The notes under the pieces were generated by a model. That model saw only the letters and a list, made by a program, of their open reading frames with translations. It was not told the origin of the DNA and did not search any database. Below, one piece after another: positions 1-8,497 of a DNA stretch of 64,000 bases (position 1 is its first letter; each line of letters opens with the position of its first letter). Source of the stretch: Saccharofermentans sp. (GTDB lineage: Bacteria; Bacillota; Clostridia; Saccharofermentanales; Saccharofermentanaceae). Position numbers and translations under genes: made by a program. The DNA is taken from NCBI GenBank assembly GCA_024691325.1, contig JAILNR010000019.1:1-64000 (forward strand), read 5' to 3'.

Positions 1-210
1 GCATTCATAGAGAATGTGGTGACACATGAAGATTACAGAGGTCACGGGTATGCAGGTGAATGCCTTGATATGGCAAAAAGGATCGCAGTAGAAAACAACT
101 GCTATAAGATGATGCTGCTTACGGGTTCTAAGGATCCGAACACATGGCACTTCTACGAGAAGGCCGGCTACAACAGCCACGACAAGACCGCGTTTATTCA
201 GAAGCTTTGA
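1..210 (+). CDS. GNAT N-acetyltransferase, C-terminal fragment
   Basis: The reading frame is open through base 1, so the gene begins outside the window and the GTG at 16 is not its true start. The visible part is the C-terminal half of a Gcn5-related acetyltransferase. It carries the acetyl-CoA pyrophosphate-binding loop RGHGYA, a helix rich in Ala and Lys, a strand (MMLLTGS), and the closing FYEKAGY motif that is typical of the family. The family moves an acetyl group from acetyl-CoA to an amine. The substrate cannot be read from this fragment. A promoter for the next gene overlaps its stop codon. Confidence 0.85.
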   Translation, partial: AFIENVVTHEDYRGHGYAGECLDMAKRIAVENNCYKMMLLTGSKDPNTWHFYEKAGYNSHDKTAFIQKL

Positions 211-235
211 CAGCCCCGGAATAATCAGTTATTAT
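207..235 (+). promoter_or_regulatory. Sigma-A promoter for the methyltransferase gene
   Basis: TTGACA (207-212) and TATTAT (230-235) are separated by 17 bases. The -35 box overlaps the stop codon of the acetyltransferase, and the nearest downstream gene on this strand is the methyltransferase. Assigned from consensus match only. Confidence 0.5.
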
Positions 236-376
236 CCGCTTACAGCAGTTCAATTGGTTATTCGCGTTCTGCTGTCGTGACGCCTTGAGGCGGGGTTAAT
301 AATGATAAGAACCTTAGAATCTCATCATGAATAACACCGGGACGTATCAAAGATATGTCCCGTGATGTTGTTTGTG

Positions 377-384
377 AAAGGAGG
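377..384 (+). promoter_or_regulatory. Ribosome binding site that fixes the start at 394
   Basis: AAAGGAGG lies 9 bases before the ATG at 394. The ORF-track start at 355 lies upstream of this site and has no Shine-Dalgarno sequence of its own, so the start at 394 is preferred. Confidence 0.75.
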
Positions 385-393
385 TTCTTTTTT

Positions 394-1146
394 ATGTCAC
401 AAAACAACGCATTGGATTATTACGGAAAGCTTGGAAACTGGTCGTTCGATGAGTTCGGGATCCGCACGGAGAGCCTGACATCATGGGTTCTTAACGAGCT
501 GATAAACAAGTTCGCAGATTCGAAGTCACGTATACTCGATCTTGGCACGGGCGGCGGTGAGAAGCTTCTGGAGAGCTATCCCGACTGTGAGGAGATCTTA
601 GGCACTGATTTCTCACCCGAGATGATCGTTACAGCGAGAAGAAATCTTCAGCTAAGCGTAAGAAAGAACATCTCGTTCAAGGTCATGGACAATCTTCGCA
701 TGGATGTTCCGGAGAACCACTTCGACATCGTTGTCGCACGTCACACAATTACAGATCCCAATCAGATAATAAAATGCCTTAAGCCCGGCGGACACTTGCT
801 TATAAGAGGAGTCGACAAGTACGACTGCTGGAGCCTGAAGCTGCTTTTCGGCAGGGGGCAGGCTTATCGTGATGAGGTGCCAGTGAGCATCAGAGATTAT
901 GAAGCCGTATTAGGCGCGGGGTTCTCGGAAGTGGAGCTGGTGCCGATACATGAGAGGGAGTTCTTCTCCGATGCAGATGCTTTTCGAGCTTTTCTCGAGA
1001 AAGTGCCGGTAATAAACGTCTGTGATGAGGACCGCTCGCTGGAGGAGGACAAGCTTCGGGAGTACATAGAAGCCAACACATTTGACGGTCAGATAAGGCT
1101 CCTGCGAAATTACTACGGAATCGCAGCAAAGCGTCCTGTACGGTAA
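394..1146 (+). CDS. Class I SAM-dependent methyltransferase
   Basis: This is a 250-aa Rossmann-fold methyltransferase. Motif I is ILDLGTGGGEK near residue 50, followed by an acidic residue at the end of strand 2 (GTDFS) that should bind the ribose of SAM, then motif IV-like VVARHT. It resembles the UbiE/type 11 methyltransferase group and small tRNA- or metabolite-modifying enzymes. The substrate is not evident. The start at 394 was chosen over 355 because of a strong ribosome site. It appears to be a single-gene unit with its own promoter. An RrmA-like or metabolite methylase role cannot be separated by sequence alone. Confidence 0.8.
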   Translation: MSQNNALDYYGKLGNWSFDEFGIRTESLTSWVLNELINKFADSKSRILDLGTGGGEKLLESYPDCEEILGTDFSPEMIVTARRNLQLSVRKNISFKVMDNLRMDVPENHFDIVVARHTITDPNQIIKCLKPGGHLLIRGVDKYDCWSLKLLFGRGQAYRDEVPVSIRDYEAVLGAGFSEVELVPIHEREFFSDADAFRAFLEKVPVINVCDEDRSLEEDKLREYIEANTFDGQIRLLRNYYGIAAKRPVR

Positions 1147-1244
1147 GAAGAACCGGTCAAGTGATAAGCGGGGTCTTTTAATTCCTACTATTTGTGGTTG
1201 AATATAGAAGGAGAGTGAACGAGCTTTAAACGAGGTGTTTTTGA

Positions 1245-4200
1245 ATGAAGCGAAGTCAAAGACGAATAATAACTTCTGTAACAGCAGCCGTATTGCTCTT
1301 TATATTTGCGGCTCCGAGCATGATGAGAAGCGAGGCCGCGCAGGAAGTATATACTGCCCGTCCATCAGTAAACGGTAATCTTCACGTCGAGAACGGGAAA
1401 CTTACCGATGAGAACGGAGAGCAGGTTCAGTTAAGAGGCGTCAGCACACACGGACTTACATGGTATCCCGAATATATTAATGAGGAGCTTTTCGCGCAGG
1501 TGTCGCAGGATTGGAACTGCAACCTCGTGCGTCTTGCGATGTATGCAGATCTGTACTGCGGCGGACAGAAAGAACTGAGCCTTGAGATGCTTCATCAGGG
1601 TATCGAGTACGCGATAGAGGCAGACATGTATGTACTCGTTGACTGGCATATGCTCGAGGAGAAGGACCCTAATGTAAATGCGGACGCGGCGTGCGATTTC
1701 TTTGAGATGATTTCCGCGGAGTATTCTGACTGCCCGAACATAATCTATGAGATCTGCAACGAGCCTAATGGTCCGACTTTCTGGGGGGATGTAGTTAATT
1801 ATTCCAACCGCGTTATACCTATAATCAGAAATAACGATCCGGATTCTGTTATAGTCGTCGGCACTCCGGGGTACGATACTGACCTGGGTGACCCGTACAT
1901 GACTCCGCTGCAGTTTGATAACGTGATGTATGTTCTTCACTTCTACACTGCCACACACCACGAGGAACTTTTTGAATCATTAAAGTCTGCTGTCGATTCG
2001 GGGCTTCCGGTCTTTATAAGCGAGTGCGGTCTTTGTGAGGCGAGCGGTGACGGTGTTATCGATCTTGACTGGGCATCCACCTGGTTCTCGTACCTTAATG
2101 AGCAGAAGATAAGCTACGCGATATGGAGTCTGTCGGATAAAGACGAGTCCTCGGCATTCTTTGAAAGTGAGTATGTTCCAGGAGAACCTATAACGGATGA
2201 CATGCTGACCGAGGTCGGTATATGGGTGCGCGCTCTTGTAAGAGGCGAGGATCCTACTGCGATCTATAAACCTGCAGGTCTCATCGCGCCTCAAAAGATA
2301 GACAGGATACGCGGCCTTGTCATGTTGTCCCTGGGTTCAGGCGGTTTGGATGAAGAACATTCCTGGCCGTTCCTTGCAGCGGTGGCGGCCGGAGTCATTC
2401 TTGTTTTCTCGTTGATCTCGGCGGCAGTAATCGCCGTCGGCCGCAGGAAAAACCATACCTATGATGATATCGCGGGTCCCGATCCCGATGAAAAGAAAGA
2501 CTTAAGTTATTACCTGGCGCGCGTGTGCATAATCGTCAGTATGTTCTGCACGATAGTCTATCTGTCGTGGAGAATAAGGTGGTCGATACCGGCGGGAAGC
2601 GGAGTGGTTGCCATAGCTGCAAATATCATCCTGCTAGTGGTTGAAGTGCTTGGCTTTATAGAATCCATGATCCTGTTCCGCAATCTTCTCGGTAAAAGAA
2701 ACTATAAACTTCCGAAGATCCCTGATGATGCATGGCCGGAAGTTGATGTATTCATAGCAACTTACAATGAGCCGTGTGAGCTTCTCGGGCGCACCATAAA
2801 CGGCTGTAAGCATATGAAGTATCCGGATCCTTCCAAGGTTCACATCTGGATCTGCGACGACAACAGAAGATCTAATATGCGTGATCTTGCGAAGAAGATG
2901 GGTGTGGGTTACTTTGACAGACCGGATAACAAGGGCGCAAAGGCGGGTAATCTTAACAATGCAATGGCACATACCAGTGCACCTTATGTTGTTACTTTCG
3001 ATGCCGACATGATACCGAGAAGCGAGTTCCTTCTTAAGACGATCCCCTACTTTGTGGATGCAAAGCTCCGTCAGAAGGACAAGCCTGAAGATAAGAAGAT
3101 CAAGCTCGGCTTCCTTCAGACGCCGCAGAGCTTCTATGACCCTGATGTATTCCAGTATGCGCTCTACGCTGAGAAGAGGATACCTAACGAGCAGGACTTC
3201 TTCTACAGGACGATAGAGCCGTCCAAGACCTCCTCCAACAGTGTTATCTACGGCGGATCCAATACGGTCATTGCAAGAGAGGCACTCGAAGCGGCCGGTG
3301 GATTCTTTACGGAATCCATTACAGAGGACATCGCGACAGGTCTTCTCATTCAGTCAAAGGGCTTCGTCAGCCTTGCTATTCCCGAGCCTTTGGCAAGCGG
3401 GCAGACACCTCATACTTTTAAAGAGCACATCAAGCAAAGAACGCGCTGGGGCAGAGGCGTTATCGTTACCGCGCGTAAGCTTCGAATACTTACTCGAAAA
3501 GACATTTCTCTTGCACAGAAGATAAGCTACTGGAGTTCGGTGGTCTACTGGTACTCTCCTTTGAAGAACCTTGTCTATATGCTTTCGCCGCTGCTTTATG
3601 CAGTGCTTGCGGTGCCGGTGTTCAGGTGCGACTGGCTTGATCTTGTTGTGTTCTGGCTGCCGATGTTTGCGTTCCAGGATATTAACTTGAGACTTAACAG
3701 TAAGAACTCCATCTCGACAAAGTGGAGCGGTATTTATGAGACATCCGTAATGCCGCATCTTCTCCTGCCTGTTCTTAAAGAGTCAGTCGGAATCACTCTT
3801 AAGAATTTTAAGGTAACAGATAAGTCTGGAAGAGCCTCTGTAAGACAGAAGGACTTCCGCTCGATGCTTCCGTTTATTGTGCTGTCAGTTTTGTCTGTCG
3901 CCGGTATCGTCCGTGTAGTGATGAGCTTTAAGATACTTCAGATCATACCGACGTTGATACTTCTATTCTGGATAGTGCGTAACCTTTATTTCCTCATAAT
4001 GTCTATGTTTCTTATCGATGGAAGAGACAGTGATGAAGAGCCTGTCAAAGTTGCTTTCCCGGAAATAGTCACGGTTGAATCCGATCTGGGAAGGATGGAC
4101 GGAGTTACGACATTAATGACAGAACATAACCTGACGGTTTATCTTGACGAAGGAGCAGCTCTTACTATCGGAACACCATGTACGGTTGCTCTATCCAACG

Positions 4201-4436
4201 AGAATATAACCGTGAATCTTAAAGGCGTTGTGACCGGTGTCCTCTCATCGCGCAACAGTCCTGCCATGACGCATACGATAGAGATAACAGATCTTGACGG
4301 TAAAGAACATGAGTACTGGCAGATCCTGTACGACCGTGTTCCTACTCTTCCCCAGTCCCTTTCAAGAGATACGGGATTATTCCGTTATTTATGGACAAAT
4401 ATAGCACGTAGACTTGCAGGCACGGCAAGAGCGTAA
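1245..4436 (+). CDS. GH5 cellulase - cellulose synthase (BcsA-like GT2) fusion
   Basis: A 1063-aa bifunctional protein. A signal peptide (about 1-32) precedes a glycoside hydrolase family 5 domain (about 40-340). That domain has the acid/base motif CNEPN (E173), the HFY strand, and the nucleophile motif ISECG (E260). A membrane segment near 375-398 places the cellulase outside the cell. The second half (about 415-960) is a family 2 processive glycosyltransferase with flanking membrane helices, motifs CDDN (about 538), FDADM (about 586) and TED (about 693), and the product-binding QRTRW (about 731). A C-terminal beta domain sits where BcsA has PilZ, but the RxxxR and DxSxxG c-di-GMP motifs are not visible. 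BcsA normally makes beta-1,4-glucan from UDP-glucose, with the cellulase (BcsZ) as a separate protein. No bcsB-like gene is seen. The start at ATG 1245 follows a GAGGTG ribosome site. Confidence 0.9.
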   Translation: MKRSQRRIITSVTAAVLLFIFAAPSMMRSEAAQEVYTARPSVNGNLHVENGKLTDENGEQVQLRGVSTHGLTWYPEYINEELFAQVSQDWNCNLVRLAMYADLYCGGQKELSLEMLHQGIEYAIEADMYVLVDWHMLEEKDPNVNADAACDFFEMISAEYSDCPNIIYEICNEPNGPTFWGDVVNYSNRVIPIIRNNDPDSVIVVGTPGYDTDLGDPYMTPLQFDNVMYVLHFYTATHHEELFESLKSAVDSGLPVFISECGLCEASGDGVIDLDWASTWFSYLNEQKISYAIWSLSDKDESSAFFESEYVPGEPITDDMLTEVGIWVRALVRGEDPTAIYKPAGLIAPQKIDRIRGLVMLSLGSGGLDEEHSWPFLAAVAAGVILVFSLISAAVIAVGRRKNHTYDDIAGPDPDEKKDLSYYLARVCIIVSMFCTIVYLSWRIRWSIPAGSGVVAIAANIILLVVEVLGFIESMILFRNLLGKRNYKLPKIPDDAWPEVDVFIATYNEPCELLGRTINGCKHMKYPDPSKVHIWICDDNRRSNMRDLAKKMGVGYFDRPDNKGAKAGNLNNAMAHTSAPYVVTFDADMIPRSEFLLKTIPYFVDAKLRQKDKPEDKKIKLGFLQTPQSFYDPDVFQYALYAEKRIPNEQDFFYRTIEPSKTSSNSVIYGGSNTVIAREALEAAGGFFTESITEDIATGLLIQSKGFVSLAIPEPLASGQTPHTFKEHIKQRTRWGRGVIVTARKLRILTRKDISLAQKISYWSSVVYWYSPLKNLVYMLSPLLYAVLAVPVFRCDWLDLVVFWLPMFAFQDINLRLNSKNSISTKWSGIYETSVMPHLLLPVLKESVGITLKNFKVTDKSGRASVRQKDFRSMLPFIVLSVLSVAGIVRVVMSFKILQIIPTLILLFWIVRNLYFLIMSMFLIDGRDSDEEPVKVAFPEIVTVESDLGRMDGVTTLMTEHNLTVYLDEGAALTIGTPCTVALSNENITVNLKGVVTGVLSSRNSPAMTHTIEITDLDGKEHEYWQILYDRVPTLPQSLSRDTGLFRYLWTNIARRLAGTARA

Positions 4437-4441
4437 TAGTC

Positions 4442-4479
4442 AAGCAACAAATTGAGGCAAATCTGTTGCTTAAGCAACA
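4442..4479 (+). repeat. Three-part repeat able to form alternative stem-loops
   Basis: Segment A AAGCAACA (4442-4449), segment B TGTTGCTT (4464-4471) and segment C AAGCAACA (4472-4479) lie just after the cellulose synthase stop. A can pair with B, or B can pair with C as one continuous palindrome. There is no T-run, so it is not a simple terminator. It lies in the leader of the next small gene. Confidence 0.55.
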
Positions 4480-4567
4480 TTTACAAGGAACTTTGATTAT
4501 TGGTTCGGGCTCTCGTATGCCCGATAATGTCATTGTAAGCGAGATTTCCATTAAGGAGGGCAATACA

Positions 4568-4840
4568 ATGACACAGAACAAGGTTTTGACTGCGGAATTC
4601 CTTGAAAAGGTCCTCGGCGGAGTGAGTGGTGATCGTACGCTTATGGGATACGATATTACCGATGAAGAGGCAAAGATGATCGACCAGTCTAATAAGATTG
4701 TCGAGATCAGAAGCAAAAAGTTCCGTGCGGGAGAAATCTCTGAGGATTCCATGAATGAAGCAAGAGGCTTCCTCACGGCTTTGGTATACAGGATTCTGTG
4801 GCGCCACGGTGCCAGGAATATTACTAACCCGTGTGCATAA
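4568..4840 (+). CDS. Small protein with a double-glycine-like leader
   Basis: A 90-aa protein not assigned to a known family. The start is ATG 4568, 6 bases after the ribosome site AAGGAGGG; the longer ORF-track start at 4466 lies inside the repeat region and is rejected. The N-terminus ends in EFLEKVLGG at residues 10-18, which resembles the double-glycine leader of peptides cut and exported by C39-peptidase ABC transporters. The remaining 70 residues are charged and mildly helical, with a single C-terminal Cys. No C39 transporter or maturation enzyme is visible in the window. It lies between the cellulose synthase and CotH genes and is probably co-transcribed with CotH. A secreted peptide precursor is an inference; it could equally be a small cytosolic protein. 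Confidence 0.6.
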   Translation: MTQNKVLTAEFLEKVLGGVSGDRTLMGYDITDEEAKMIDQSNKIVEIRSKKFRAGEISEDSMNEARGFLTALVYRILWRHGARNITNPCA

Positions 4841-4848
4841 CGGCTTTC

Positions 4849-6216
4849 ATGGTTAAGATAAACATGAGAAAAGCCGTTGCATTAATAATCTCTATCGTTC
4901 TTCTTCTTAGTACAGGGTGCTCCCATTTGGAAGCACTCTTTACTGACGAAAGTTACAAGGATTTGCTGTTCAATCCCGGTTTTGTTCATTTGATTGATAT
5001 ACATCTTGACGGAGATGATTGGACTGAGATTCATGAAGAACCGATGTCGGGGTATACATACGAGGCAAACATCACTATCGATGATGAGTATACACATAGA
5101 GTCGGTTTTTCAACCAAAGATGATGATCCGGTATTACAGCAGGTGGTTGAATCGGGCAGCAGCAAATTCTCTTATGATATAGACTTTGACGGTTTTATCG
5201 ACGGACAAAGCTGGCATGGTCTGGATCAGTTTTACCTTCTTAACATGTACGGTGATGCTACATGTATGAAGGACTATATAACTTACAACATGTTCAGAAG
5301 GGTGGGTGTTCCCTCGCCGCTCGCAAGCTATGTTTGGCTCAAGGTAAATGGAGAGATCCAGGGGCTTTACCTTGCGGTAGAAGACATTAACATGTCTTTT
5401 ATCAACAGATGCTTCGACGGCGAGGGTTCTTTGTATAGACCTGAGAAGGCCTTCAGTCTTTATGTCAGCAATGTTAAAGGAGCTGATCTTGTGTTCATGG
5501 GGAATGCTCCGGAGTTTTATTCGGATATTTTTGACCATGACATATTGATCCAGGATACTCGTTCCAGGGATCGTGTTATAAAGTGTCTTCAAAAGATCCA
5601 GCAGAACGATGATCTTGAGAATGCGTTGGACACCGATGAACTGATAGCCTATTTTACGGTCAATAATTTTGTCGTTAACTACGACGGTTATACCGGAGAA
5701 CTGATCCATAATTTCTATCTTTATGAGGATGATGGCTGCCTGGCCATGATTCCTTGGGATTACGATCAGATATTCGGCAGCTTCCCGGATGATTACACGC
5801 TCTGCCAGAATCAGAGTTCGAAGATTATTAATCAGGGAATAGATTCACCTCTTGATAACAGGTTTTCTGATTCGCGTCCGATGTGGGGCTGGATTGTTTC
5901 TAACGATGAGTATCTTAATAAGTATCACGAGACCATGGGTGTATTAATTGAGGAATACTTTGATTCGGGTGCATTCGAAGCCGAGACAAGTGCTGTTTAC
6001 GATATGATCCTGCCCTATGTTCAGTGTGATCCTGCATCTTTCTGTACGGTTAATTGCTTCGACAGTGCGTTCCATATGTTCAGGCGTGCCGCTTTACTGA
6101 GATCAGTTAGCGTAAAAAGGCAGCTTGAAGGATCGCTTGCGACAGTAACTGATGAGCAGAAAAAAGAGGACAGAGTTGACGTTTCCCCGATAAGTCTTGC
6201 AGATTTTACCCATTAA
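4849..6216 (+). CDS. CotH-kinase-family lipoprotein
   Basis: A lipoprotein signal with lipobox LSTGC is followed by a CotH-like domain. Recognisable parts are the N-terminal strands (HLDGDDW), the segment around SKFSYDIDF, LDQFYLLNMYGD with the Y-x-F-R region after it, LYLAVEDI, and the WDYDQIFG block near the middle. CotH proteins have an atypical protein-kinase fold, and Bacillus CotH phosphorylates spore-coat proteins. In Clostridia, relatives often sit beside polysaccharide or polyphosphate genes. Here it follows a cellulose synthase, so a role at the cell surface is likely. Three starts are possible (GTG 4831, ATG 4849, ATG 4864). All keep the lipoprotein signal and none has a strong ribosome site; 4849 is a compromise 8 bases after the previous stop. 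Confidence 0.8.
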   Translation: MVKINMRKAVALIISIVLLLSTGCSHLEALFTDESYKDLLFNPGFVHLIDIHLDGDDWTEIHEEPMSGYTYEANITIDDEYTHRVGFSTKDDDPVLQQVVESGSSKFSYDIDFDGFIDGQSWHGLDQFYLLNMYGDATCMKDYITYNMFRRVGVPSPLASYVWLKVNGEIQGLYLAVEDINMSFINRCFDGEGSLYRPEKAFSLYVSNVKGADLVFMGNAPEFYSDIFDHDILIQDTRSRDRVIKCLQKIQQNDDLENALDTDELIAYFTVNNFVVNYDGYTGELIHNFYLYEDDGCLAMIPWDYDQIFGSFPDDYTLCQNQSSKIINQGIDSPLDNRFSDSRPMWGWIVSNDEYLNKYHETMGVLIEEYFDSGAFEAETSAVYDMILPYVQCDPASFCTVNCFDSAFHMFRRAALLRSVSVKRQLEGSLATVTDEQKKEDRVDVSPISLADFTH

Positions 6217-6316
6217 AGTAAGCCACGGATAACTAATGGAAACAAACTGTGAATAAGTTTGTATTCTCCCCCAATTGTCTAAAAAAAATATATATAATAA
6301 TGATTGTCGGGAGAGT

Positions 6317-8497
6317 ATGAGTGTGGAAAATCTTAATGCTGACACCAAAACCACAAAAGTAGCCACAAGGGCCAGGGGCTTGATGCGTCCCCGAGTCTGG
6401 GTGCTTATCGTGTGCGGTACAGCGCTCAACTTCATTCTCTCATCCATCGTAAGACAGACAAATCTTCCTTTTTACATAGATAATGTCGGTTCGATCATAA
6501 CCACTGCTTTGGGCGGCATCCTCCCGGGTGTTATAACAGCTCTTTGTACGAATCTTTTGAACTTCGCGGTTGACGGTGAGTCTATATTCTATGCTTCGCT
6601 CAGCGTTCTTATCGCGATGGTTACAGGAGCATTCTTCGAGAGCAAAAGGATCAAGACTTTCCGTGGAAAGATTATTTACATACTTATCATCGCTTTCATA
6701 GGAGGAGGAATAGGCTCACTTATTACCTGGTTCCTCTATGGTGAACCGTCTGCTGCACCTATGATCGTAGCCATAACTGATTGGCTCAGCGCCACATTCG
6801 GTATGGGCGAGTTCGCGTGCCATATTATATCCACTTTCGTTACTGACATAATCGACAAGACCATAACTGTTGCCATCGCGTTAAGCATAATGCAGGTTAT
6901 GCCTGAAAGCTTCAAGAGGACATTTAAGGTCACGGGCTGGAGGCATATGCGCATCAGCCACAAGGATCAGCGTAAGGTCCTCGATAACATAAGAGGCAGG
7001 ATCTCAATTGGTGCAAGAACCATCTTCATAGTTGTTATATCAGGATGTCTTATGGCCGCGATCATCACAGTCTTTGCATTAATTAATTACCGTGATAAGA
7101 CGCGTGAGCAGATAGCTGCTAATGCAAGACAGATCGCTTTTATAGCCGCGAACGAGATAGACCCTGAGAGAGTAGATGATTATATAAGATACGGATACGA
7201 AGCTGAAGGGTATACAGAGATAAGAGAGAATCTGTATTCCATCATGAACAGCTCTGATGACATACAGTTCCTGTACGCTTACAGACCTGAAGCAAACGGA
7301 TGCCGTGTCGTATTTGATCTTGATGCAACACTTCCTGACGGTACATTTGTTCCGGGTGTTGCTCCGGGTTCACTTGTCGATTATGAAGTGGAATTTGTCA
7401 ATTATAAAGACCAGCTTCTTGCGGGGCAGGAAGTTCCAACTTTGGAAGTCCATGACCAGTATGGAGAATATCTCATGCATTACCATCCTTTGTTTGACAA
7501 GGACGGCAATCTGGTTTGTTATGTCATCTCAAACATCAAGTGCTCCACTATCAGCGAGAACACAAGAGATTTTATCGGGCGCGTAATACTGCTTTTCGCA
7601 GGGTTCCTCCTGCTCATCGTAATAATGGGTGTGTGGATTGCAAGGTACCGTATTCTCCTGCCGATTGCGGCCATGACGAGGTTTGCGGATGAAGTCGCAT
7701 TTATGGATGATGAGAACTACGGCGAGAAACTTAAGAAGATAGAGAGCCTTGATATACATACGGGAGACGAGCTTGAACTTCTGTATAAAGCAATCTGCAA
7801 ATTAACGAGCGATACTGTAGCCCAGACCACGGATATTAAGAATAAGTCCGAGGAGATCTCGAAGATGCAGACGGGACTTATCATCACCATGGCGGACATG
7901 GTTGAGTCGAGGGACTCCGATACCGGAGCTCATGTACAGAAGACAGCCGCATATGTAAGACTCATACTTGAGGGGTTGAAACGTAACGGTTACTACACCG
8001 AGAAGATCACTGACAGGTATATCAGGGATGTTGAGATGAGTGCACCTCTGCATGATGTAGGTAAGATAGCGATTTCCGATACCGTTCTTAACAAGCCCGG
8101 CAAGCTTACGGACGAGGAGTTCGCGATAATGAAGACGCATACGACCGAGGGCCGCAAGATGATCGAGAGTGCGATAAGCAAGGTCGAGGGTGACACTTAC
8201 CTTAAGGAGGCCCGTAACATGGCTGGTTACCATCACGAGAGATGGGACGGCAAAGGATATCCCGAAGGCCTTCACGGCGAGGTTATCCCTCTTTCCGCAC
8301 GTGTCATGGCGGTTGCGGATGTATTTGATGCTCTCGTCTCGCCCCGTGTTTATAAGCCTGCATTCCCTCTCGAAAAGGCGCTGTCAATCATCAAAGAGGG
8401 TGCGGGAACACAGTTTGATCCCAAGTGTGTAGAGGTGTTCATCGAGTCCATCGATGAAGCAGTGAAGATTATGAATAAGTATAAGGAGGAAGGATGA
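6317..8497 (+). CDS. Membrane HD-GYP c-di-GMP phosphodiesterase
   Basis: About 726 aa. The N-terminal 190 residues form several membrane helices of an ECF-substrate-like type. A further helix near 245 is followed by an extracytoplasmic sensor of about 150 residues resembling a Cache domain, then a helix near 430 and a HAMP-like linker. The C-terminal HD-GYP domain has the metal-binding HDVGK, the [10 protein letters not shown] segment and [11 protein letters not shown]. Such domains hydrolyse c-di-GMP to GMP. The start was moved from the TTG at 6275 to ATG 6317, which follows CGGGAGAG. Its stop overlaps the start of the hybrid kinase by 4 bases (ATGA), so the two are translationally coupled. 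It may lower c-di-GMP in response to an external ligand, near the cellulose synthase. Confidence 0.9.
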   Translation: MSVENLNADTKTTKVATRARGLMRPRVWVLIVCGTALNFILSSIVRQTNLPFYIDNVGSIITTALGGILPGVITALCTNLLNFAVDGESIFYASLSVLIAMVTGAFFESKRIKTFRGKIIYILIIAFIGGGIGSLITWFLYGEPSAAPMIVAITDWLSATFGMGEFACHIISTFVTDIIDKTITVAIALSIMQVMPESFKRTFKVTGWRHMRISHKDQRKVLDNIRGRISIGARTIFIVVISGCLMAAIITVFALINYRDKTREQIAANARQIAFIAANEIDPERVDDYIRYGYEAEGYTEIRENLYSIMNSSDDIQFLYAYRPEANGCRVVFDLDATLPDGTFVPGVAPGSLVDYEVEFVNYKDQLLAGQEVPTLEVHDQYGEYLMHYHPLFDKDGNLVCYVISNIKCSTISENTRDFIGRVILLFAGFLLLIVIMGVWIARYRILLPIAAMTRFADEVAFMDDENYGEKLKKIESLDIHTGDELELLYKAICKLTSDTVAQTTDIKNKSEEISKMQTGLIITMADMVESRDSDTGAHVQKTAAYVRLILEGLKRNGYYTEKITDRYIRDVEMSAPLHDVGKIAISDTVLNKPGKLTDEEFAIMKTHTTEGRKMIESAISKVEGDTYLKEARNMAGYHHERWDGKGYPEGLHGEVIPLSARVMAVADVFDALVSPRVYKPAFPLEKALSIIKEGAGTQFDPKCVEVFIESIDEAVKIMNKYKEEG

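Noticed and set aside
1146-1245. c-di-GMP riboswitch before the cellulose synthase
   Set aside because: The gap is about 98 bases and no GEMM core sequence was recognised.
4466-4567. Longer start for the small GG-leader protein
   Set aside because: It begins inside the AAGCAACA repeat and has no ribosome site; AAGGAGGG points to 4568.
6275-6298. TTGTCT/TATAAT as a promoter for the first HD-GYP gene
   Set aside because: The spacer is only 12 bases, too short for sigma-A.
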